From contig CAKSHT010000088.1 of assembly GCA_934457235.1 (NCBI GenBank), positions 1 through 9,495 of the forward strand: DNA of 9,495 nucleotides. The letters are read 5' to 3'. The translations under genes were made by a program, and so were the position numbers. Below, in pieces: positions 5,718 through 9,495 of the stretch. The DNA is from an uncultured Oscillospiraceae bacterium. GTDB lineage: Bacteria > Bacillota > Clostridia > Oscillospirales > Ruminococcaceae. Each line of letters starts with the position of its first letter. The stretch's first letter is position 1. Under the pieces are notes generated by a model. The model searched no databases and had not been told where the DNA came from. It saw only the letters and a program-made list of their open reading frames with translations.

Positions 5718-5747
5718 AAAAAGCGCCCCGGAATTTACCGGAGCGCT
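5718..5747 (-). terminator. Intrinsic terminator of the glycolytic operon
   Basis: On the minus strand, AGCGCTCCGG (5747-5738), loop TAAATT, CCGGGGCGCT (5731-5722) form a 10-bp stem with one G-U pair, followed by a T-run (5722-5718). It begins 17 bp after the gpmI stop and ends the pgk-tpiA-gpmI transcript. Confidence 0.88.
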
Positions 5748-5764
5748 TCTTGTTATTCTGATTA

Positions 5765-7345
5765 TCAGATCATGCTGTCTTCCCAGCACTCAGGAGCTTC
5801 AAGACCGAAGATCTTGACAACTGTCGGAGCGATGTTAGCCAGTCCGTACTTGTCGGAGGGCTTGATCTCGAACTTCTGCTCCTTGTCGTAGATGATGAAC
5901 GGAACAGGGTTCAGGGAGTGAGCGGTACGAACCTGGATCTCACCCTTCTTGTTCTTCTCAAGCATCTCGTCGGCGTTACCGTGGTCAGCGGTGATGAGCA
6001 GTGTTACGCCGTACTCGTCGCAAACTTCCTTCAGTCTTGCGAGAGCCAGGTCAACAGACTCAACGCCGATGACTGTAGCGTCCATGCTTCCGGTATGACC
6101 AACCATGTCGCCGTTCGGATAGTTGCAGCGCAGGAAGTCATACTTGCCGGACTTGATGGCTTCGATAAGCTTGTCGGTGATCTCAGCGGACTTCATCCAG
6201 GGGCGCTGATCGAAGCTGACGTTGTCGGACGGTATCTCGCAGTAGGTTTCGAGTTCCTCGCTTACCTTGCCGCTGCGGTTGCCGTTCCAGAAGTAAGTAA
6301 CATGACCATACTTCTGGGTCTCGGAGATAGCGTACTCGTTGTAGCCAGCCTTTACGAACACCTCTGTCATGGTGTTTGTGATCTCCGGAGGATTTACCAG
6401 GAAGCGTGCCGGAAGCTTGAGATCGCCGTCGTACTGGAGCATGCCTGCGTAGCATACGTCAGGCTTCGGACCTCTGTTGAAGTGGTCGAACTCAACCATG
6501 TCGAATGCCATGGAAAGCTCAATTGCACGGTCGCCGCGGAAGTTGAACAGGATTACGCTGTCGCCGTCAACTATCTTGCCGACAGGCTCGCCGTTCTCAG
6601 CGATAACGAATGCCGGGAGATCCTGGTCGCTTGCAACGCCGGTCTCCTCGCGCAGGGTGTTCAGTGCCTCGATACCGGAAGCAAACTGTCTGCCTTCGCC
6701 GCGAACGTGTGTGTTCCAGCCGCGCTCTACCATCGGCCAGTCGGCCTGGTAGCGGTCCATTGTTACCTTCATACGTCCGCCGCCGCTTGCGAGCTTGCCG
6801 TCGAATGTGGAGTCATTCAGCTCAGCGAACAGCTCGTCAAGCTGCTGGAGGTAGATCTGTGCAGTCTGCGGAGGAACGTCACGTCCATCAAGCAGAGCGT
6901 GTACTCTTACCTTGGAAACGCCCTCAGCCTTAGCCTTGCGGATCATGTTGAACAGGTGCTTGATATTGGAATGTACGTTACCGTCGGAAAGCAGACCGAT
7001 GAAATGCATGGTGGAATTCTTGCCCTTAACGTTGGCAACAAGCTCCTTCCACGCGTCGGATTCGTACATCTTGCCGCTCTCAATGCTCTCGTTCACGAGC
7101 TTAGCGCCCTGGGAGTAGATCTGACCGCAGCCGATAGCGTTGTGACCGACCTCGGAGTTACCCATGTCGTCGTCGGAGGGAAGTCCTACTGCGTCACCGT
7201 GAGCCTTTAAGCGTGTGTTGGGGCAGTTGGCGAGCATCCAGTCGAGTGTAGGTGTGCGAGCTTCGCCCACAGCGTCACCCAGATGAGTCTTGGAGAAGCC
7301 AACGCCGTCCATTACTACTAATAATACGGGTTTCTTTGCCTTCAT
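5765..7345 (-). CDS. gpmI: 2,3-bisphosphoglycerate-independent phosphoglycerate mutase
   Basis: This enzyme interconverts 3- and 2-phosphoglycerate in the cytoplasm and is the Mn2+-dependent, cofactor-independent type. The 526 residues carry all family marks: D13 in MDGVG, the phosphoserine nucleophile S64 in MGNSEVGHNAIG, HALLDGRDVPP (149-159), RYQADWPMVERGW (198-210), NFRGDRAIEL (268-277), GDMVGH with D413 and H417, TADHGNADE with D454 and H455, and H476 in AHSLNP. These correspond to the seven metal ligands of the Geobacillus stearothermophilus enzyme. Length is slightly above the usual 510 or so. AAGGAG (7360-7355), 9 nt before the ATG, supports the start. It follows tpiA by 243 bp with a terminator-like hairpin in between, so its expression may be set separately from pgk and tpiA. 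Confidence 0.98.
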   Translation of the reverse strand: MKAKKPVLLVVMDGVGFSKTHLGDAVGEARTPTLDWMLANCPNTRLKAHGDAVGLPSDDDMGNSEVGHNAIGCGQIYSQGAKLVNESIESGKMYESDAWKELVANVKGKNSTMHFIGLLSDGNVHSNIKHLFNMIRKAKAEGVSKVRVHALLDGRDVPPQTAQIYLQQLDELFAELNDSTFDGKLASGGGRMKVTMDRYQADWPMVERGWNTHVRGEGRQFASGIEALNTLREETGVASDQDLPAFVIAENGEPVGKIVDGDSVILFNFRGDRAIELSMAFDMVEFDHFNRGPKPDVCYAGMLQYDGDLKLPARFLVNPPEITNTMTEVFVKAGYNEYAISETQKYGHVTYFWNGNRSGKVSEELETYCEIPSDNVSFDQRPWMKSAEITDKLIEAIKSGKYDFLRCNYPNGDMVGHTGSMDATVIGVESVDLALARLKEVCDEYGVTLLITADHGNADEMLEKNKKGEIQVRTAHSLNPVPFIIYDKEQKFEIKPSDKYGLANIAPTVVKIFGLEAPECWEDSMI

Positions 7346-7373
7346 AGTTTGTTACTCCTTACTGTTTGAGGAT

Positions 7374-7404
7374 AAAAACGGAGCAGCGGTGAGCGCCGCT
7401 CCGT
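7374..7404 (-). terminator. Terminator-like hairpin just before gpmI (possible attenuator)
   Basis: On the minus strand, ACGGAGCGGCG (7404-7394) pairs with CGCTGCTCCGT (7388-7378) through 11 pairs including one G-U, followed by TTTTT (7378-7374). It is a strong intrinsic-terminator shape. Its T-run ends 13 nt before the gpmI Shine-Dalgarno sequence, leaving no room for a promoter between them. gpmI must therefore be read through this hairpin, or the RNA must be processed here. Confidence 0.75.
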
Positions 7405-7588
7405 ATGGATGATCTTTTGTATAACGCAATAGTCGTATGAAAACGAATCATTGCGCAGCGTTTACGGTCGTATGTGCCGCCGGGTTTACCCGACCATTTC
7501 ATATGAAGTGCATGGTACACAACAGTTTGTGTGAAAACGCACTAATTACAAGCATCTACAGCCGTATTCGCTGTCGGGCGTGCCCGAC
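7405..7588 (-). other. Structured tpiA-gpmI spacer
   Basis: No gene is seen. The spacer holds a string of inverted repeats: GTCGGGC-GT-GCCCGAC (7573-7588, touching the tpiA stop), ACACAA-CAGT-TTGTGT (7517-7532), a 16-nt palindrome around TTCATATGAA (7495-7510), CGGG-TTTA-CCCG (7481-7492) and a bulged CGCAAT...ATTGCG stem (7425-7455). A weak -10-like TATACA (7423-7418, minus strand) has no good -35. The structures may mark RNA processing sites, a regulatory leader, or another repeat element. I recognise no riboswitch class. Confidence 0.4.
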
Positions 7589-8362
7589 TCAGCCGTTTAC
7601 TGCTGCGGTGATGATAGTGGTAAAGTCAGCCGCCTTGAGGGAAGCGCCGCCGATAAGACCGCCGTCAACGTTGGTCTTGGAGAGCAGCTCAGCTGCGTTC
7701 TTTGCGTTCATGGAACCACCGTACTGAACGGTGATGGTTTCTGCAACGTCTGCGCCGTAGAGCTTAGCGAGGGTAGCACGGATAAATGCGCAAACTTCCT
7801 CAGCCTGGTCAGCGGTAGCGGTCTTGCCGGTGCCGATAGCCCATACCGGCTCGTAAGCGATAACGCACTTCTTGAGGTCGTCAGCGGAGATGCCGAAGAA
7901 GTCAAGCTTGATCTGACGAGCGATAACTTCCTCAGTAATGTTGCACTCGCGCTCCCAGAGAAGCTCGCCAACGCATACGATGGGCTTAAGACCAGCAGCC
8001 AGGGCAGCCTTGGTTCTCTTGTTTACGGTCTCATCGGTCTCAGCGAAGTACTGACGGCGCTCGGAGTGACCCAGAACTACGTACTCAACGCCCATCTCAG
8101 CCAGCATGTCAGCGGAGATCTCGCCGGTGAACGCGCCGCTCTTTTCAAAGTGGCAGTTCTCAGCGCCGATCTTGATGTTGGTGCCTGCTGTTGCAGCAAG
8201 CGCGGTCTCCAGGTTTGTGAAAGGAACGCACGCTACGATTTCAACGTCCTTGACGTCGGCTACCATCGGCTTGAGTTCCTCAAGCAGAGCCTTTGCTTCG
8301 GGACGGGTCTTGTTCATCTTCCAGTTGCCGGCAATGATTGCCTTTCTTACATTCTTCTTCAT
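7589..8362 (-). CDS. tpiA: Triosephosphate isomerase (conserved start)
   Basis: TpiA interconverts dihydroxyacetone phosphate and glyceraldehyde 3-phosphate in the cytoplasm. From the ATG at 8362-8360 the product has 257 residues, the normal family length. Active-site residues are present: N13 and K15 in AGNWKMN, H99 in GHSERR, E171 in AYEPVWAIGTGKTA (catalytic base and loop 6), and the phosphate-binding YGGSMN (214-219) and GGLIGGASL (234-242). This start is chosen because AAGGAG (8377-8372) lies 9 nt upstream and the TPI fold begins here. The same frame stays open upstream into a pentapeptide-repeat domain (see the 7589-8695 entry). The segment CVGELLWERE has Leu where Thr is common (GET), a minor oddity. 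The gene lies between pgk and gpmI, as in many Firmicutes. Confidence 0.95.
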   Translation of the reverse strand: MKKNVRKAIIAGNWKMNKTRPEAKALLEELKPMVADVKDVEIVACVPFTNLETALAATAGTNIKIGAENCHFEKSGAFTGEISADMLAEMGVEYVVLGHSERRQYFAETDETVNKRTKAALAAGLKPIVCVGELLWERECNITEEVIARQIKLDFFGISADDLKKCVIAYEPVWAIGTGKTATADQAEEVCAFIRATLAKLYGADVAETITVQYGGSMNAKNAAELLSKTNVDGGLIGGASLKAADFTTIITAAVNG

Positions 8363-8695
8363 TGTGATATTCTCCTTATGATTGGTTTTGTAAAATTCCA
8401 GCATATCTGCAATGTTCACGCCGTCAATTGTTGCGCCGTCGAGCTTGCAGTTTTCTATAGATGCACCGGAAAGGTCGCTTCTGTTAAAGTTCGCTCCCGA
8501 CAGATTTGTCCTTTCGAACGAATCTTCCGACATATTACATTCGGAAAAGCTGTCAAACGAGAGATCATTGCGCACGAACAAACATTCCCGCATTTCATTC
8601 TCGCAGAATTCGCTTCCGAATTTGCAGCGTGTTATTGAGCATTCTCCAACTACGCTCTCGCGCAGTTCATATACTCTCTTACCGATGATTTCCAT
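7589..8695 (-). CDS. Read-through frame: pentapeptide-repeat domain joined in frame to TpiA
   Basis: An ATG at 8695-8693 with AAAGGA (8707-8702), 6 nt upstream, opens a 368-codon frame ending at the tpiA stop. Residues 1-111 form a pentapeptide-repeat domain. From about residue 30, large hydrophobic residues (F, M, L, I) recur every fifth position for some 14 steps, as in SFERTNLSGANFNRSDLSG, typical of right-handed quadrilateral beta-helices. It ends with a short helix-like cap (IADMLEFYKTNHKEN), then Met112 starts TpiA. Either a 368-residue fusion is made together with free TpiA from the inner start, or the upstream gene once ended at the out-of-frame TAA overlapping the inner Shine-Dalgarno site (8378-8376) and a small indel removed its stop. 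The repeat domain is clear; what the cell makes from it is uncertain. Confidence 0.6.
   Translation of the reverse strand: MEIIGKRVYELRESVVGECSITRCKFGSEFCENEMRECLFVRNDLSFDSFSECNMSEDSFERTNLSGANFNRSDLSGASIENCKLDGATIDGVNIADMLEFYKTNHKENITMKKNVRKAIIAGNWKMNKTRPEAKALLEELKPMVADVKDVEIVACVPFTNLETALAATAGTNIKIGAENCHFEKSGAFTGEISADMLAEMGVEYVVLGHSERRQYFAETDETVNKRTKAALAAGLKPIVCVGELLWERECNITEEVIARQIKLDFFGISADDLKKCVIAYEPVWAIGTGKTATADQAEEVCAFIRATLAKLYGADVAETITVQYGGSMNAKNAAELLSKTNVDGGLIGGASLKAADFTTIITAAVNG
8372..8377 (-). promoter_or_regulatory. Inner Shine-Dalgarno site that sets the tpiA start
   Basis: AAGGAG, 9 nt before the tpiA ATG, lies inside the upstream pentapeptide frame, where it encodes Lys-Glu. With the preceding T it reads TAAGGAG, the usual stop-plus-SD join seen at the U32-rhomboid junction. 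Here, however, the TAA is out of frame. Confidence 0.8.
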
Positions 8696-8714
8696 ATTTC
8701 ATCCTTTACAGTTT

Positions 8715-8741
8715 ATAAGGCGGAGGTTTGCTCCGCCTTAT
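8715..8741 (-). other. Perfect 11-bp hairpin between pgk and the tpiA frame
   Basis: ATAAGGCGGAG (8715-8725) and CTCCGCCTTAT (8731-8741) pair perfectly around a 5-nt loop, 11 nt after the pgk stop and 7 nt before the next Shine-Dalgarno site. No T-run follows it, so it is a poor terminator. An RNA stability or processing role within the operon is more likely. Confidence 0.55.
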
Positions 8742-8752
8742 ATGATTGTAAA

Positions 8753-9495
8753 TTACTTATCCTGGATAGCGTCGATGCCGGGCAGACCCTTGCCTTCGAG
8801 GTACTCAAGGGAAGCGCCGCCGCCGGTGGAGATGTGGCTCATCTTGTCAGCGTAGCCCAGGTTGATGGCTGCGGTAGCGGAGTCGCCGCCGCCGATGATG
8901 GTGGTAGCGTCAGCAGCTGCGAGAGCCTCGCAAACAGCAACAGTACCCTTCTTGAGAACAGGGTTCTCAAATACGCCCATCGGACCGTTCCATACAACGG
9001 TCTTAGCGGATTTTGCAGCCTCAGCAAACAGCTCCATGGTCTTGGGACCGATGTCAAGACCCATCATGTCAGCAGGGATCTTGTCGGAATCAACAACGGA
9101 AACCTCGATCGGAGCGTCGATAGGATCAGGGAATGCCTTAGCGATAGTAGTATCAACAGGCAGGAGGAGCTTCTTGCCGAGCTTCTCAGCCTTTTCGATC
9201 ATCTGCTTGCAGTAGTCGATCTTCTCGTCGTCAACGAGGGAGGTACCAACCTCATAGCCCTTAGCCTTGAGGAAGGTGTAAGCCATGCCGCCGCCGATGA
9301 TGAGTGTGTCGCACTTCTCAAGCAGGTTGGAGATAACGTTCAGCTTGTCAGCAACCTTAGCGCCGCCGAGGATGGCAACGAACGGACGAACGGGGTTCTC
9401 AACGGCGTTGCCGAGGAACTCGATCTCCTTGTTCATCAGGTAGCCGACAGCGGTCTCCTTAACGAACTTTGTTACGCCAACGGTGGAAGCGTGCG
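8753..9495 (-). CDS. pgk: Phosphoglycerate kinase, C-terminal part (cut by window edge)
   Basis: Pgk transfers phosphate between 1,3-bisphosphoglycerate and ADP in the cytoplasm. The open frame enters at the right edge ([19 protein letters not shown]...) and runs 246 residues to TAA at 8755-8753. Family marks include [37 protein letters not shown], the nucleotide-binding [10 protein letters not shown], and [16 protein letters not shown] near the C-terminus. This is the nucleotide-binding C-terminal domain plus the end of the N-terminal domain; the substrate-binding start lies outside. The ATG at 9436 is internal, not the start. It is the upstream gene of the pgk-tpiA-gpmI set, with 57 bp to the next frame. 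Confidence 0.98.
   Translation of the reverse strand, partial: HASTVGVTKFVKETAVGYLMNKEIEFLGNAVENPVRPFVAILGGAKVADKLNVISNLLEKCDTLIIGGGMAYTFLKAKGYEVGTSLVDDEKIDYCKQMIEKAEKLGKKLLLPVDTTIAKAFPDPIDAPIEVSVVDSDKIPADMMGLDIGPKTMELFAEAAKSAKTVVWNGPMGVFENPVLKKGTVAVCEALAAADATTIIGGGDSATAAINLGYADKMSHISTGGGASLEYLEGKGLPGIDAIQDK

Noticed and set aside
5566..5790. Similarity between the end of gpmI (ECWED) and the upstream-leader stretch (ECWDV), suggesting a duplicated gpmI tail
   Set aside because: Only about 11 bases match and the flanks differ, which is too short to support duplication.
5918..7210. 430-codon plus-strand open frame opposite gpmI
   Set aside because: It lies wholly antisense to a gene with all catalytic residues intact, and its product shows no family pattern. 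It is a codon-bias shadow.
7346..7588. Known riboswitch upstream of gpmI
   Set aside because: Hairpins are present but I could not match a known riboswitch core. A covariance search (Rfam) would be decisive.
7580..8638. 352-codon plus-strand open frame opposite tpiA
   Set aside because: Antisense shadow of tpiA and the pentapeptide frame; no recognisable domain and no good start context.

Overview
The window looks like a chromosomal segment of a Gram-positive Clostridia bacterium, most likely a Ruminococcus-like member of the Oscillospiraceae. This rests on the gene order zapA - U32 protein - rhomboid, strong GGAGG-type Shine-Dalgarno sites, G+C-rich codon use, and a clustered lower-glycolysis operon (pgk - tpiA - gpmI). 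The species call is inference; no database search was possible.

Left part (1-5072): a divergent pair concerned with cell shape and division. On the minus strand is the 5' end of mreB (cut by the window edge). On the plus strand is a tight three-gene unit. Its first gene encodes a ZapA-type FtsZ-binding domain extended into a 600-residue coiled coil with six near-identical 31-residue repeats. The second encodes a long RlhA/TrhP-like U32 Fe-S protein that overlaps the first by 4 bp. The third encodes a rhomboid intramembrane protease. Good sigma-A-type promoters with 17-bp spacers face away from each other in the 317-bp gap (385-413 minus, 517-545 plus).

Middle (5073-5764): no long gene. It holds a 235-bp element (5081-5315) with 40-bp imperfect terminal inverted repeats and a chain of internal hairpins, apparently a MITE-like or structured-RNA element that I do not recognise. 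Next to it on the minus strand is a 37-codon gene with a strong Shine-Dalgarno site, encoding an almost pure Gln/Asn/Arg/Gly peptide built of octapeptide repeats (5322-5435). A candidate promoter for it lies about 250 bp upstream, directly after the gpmI terminator.

Right part (5718-9495): minus-strand glycolytic operon. The C-terminal half of phosphoglycerate kinase is followed by triosephosphate isomerase and cofactor-independent phosphoglycerate mutase, with an intrinsic terminator after gpmI. Two oddities stand out. The tpiA reading frame continues upstream without a stop into a pentapeptide-repeat domain that has its own start and Shine-Dalgarno site. Also, an intrinsic-terminator-like hairpin sits only 13 nt upstream of the gpmI Shine-Dalgarno site, where it could attenuate gpmI.

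How the genes work together: Pgk, TpiA and GpmI carry out successive lower-glycolysis steps and are probably co-transcribed from a promoter outside the window. MreB and ZapA act on the elongation and division machineries. The U32 protein (RNA hydroxylation, by family) and the rhomboid protease are linked to zapA by operon structure rather than by an obvious shared pathway. The strongest candidates for something undescribed are the multi-hairpin element with the adjacent Q/N-rich micro-gene, the repeat-expanded ZapA, and the pentapeptide-TPI read-through frame.
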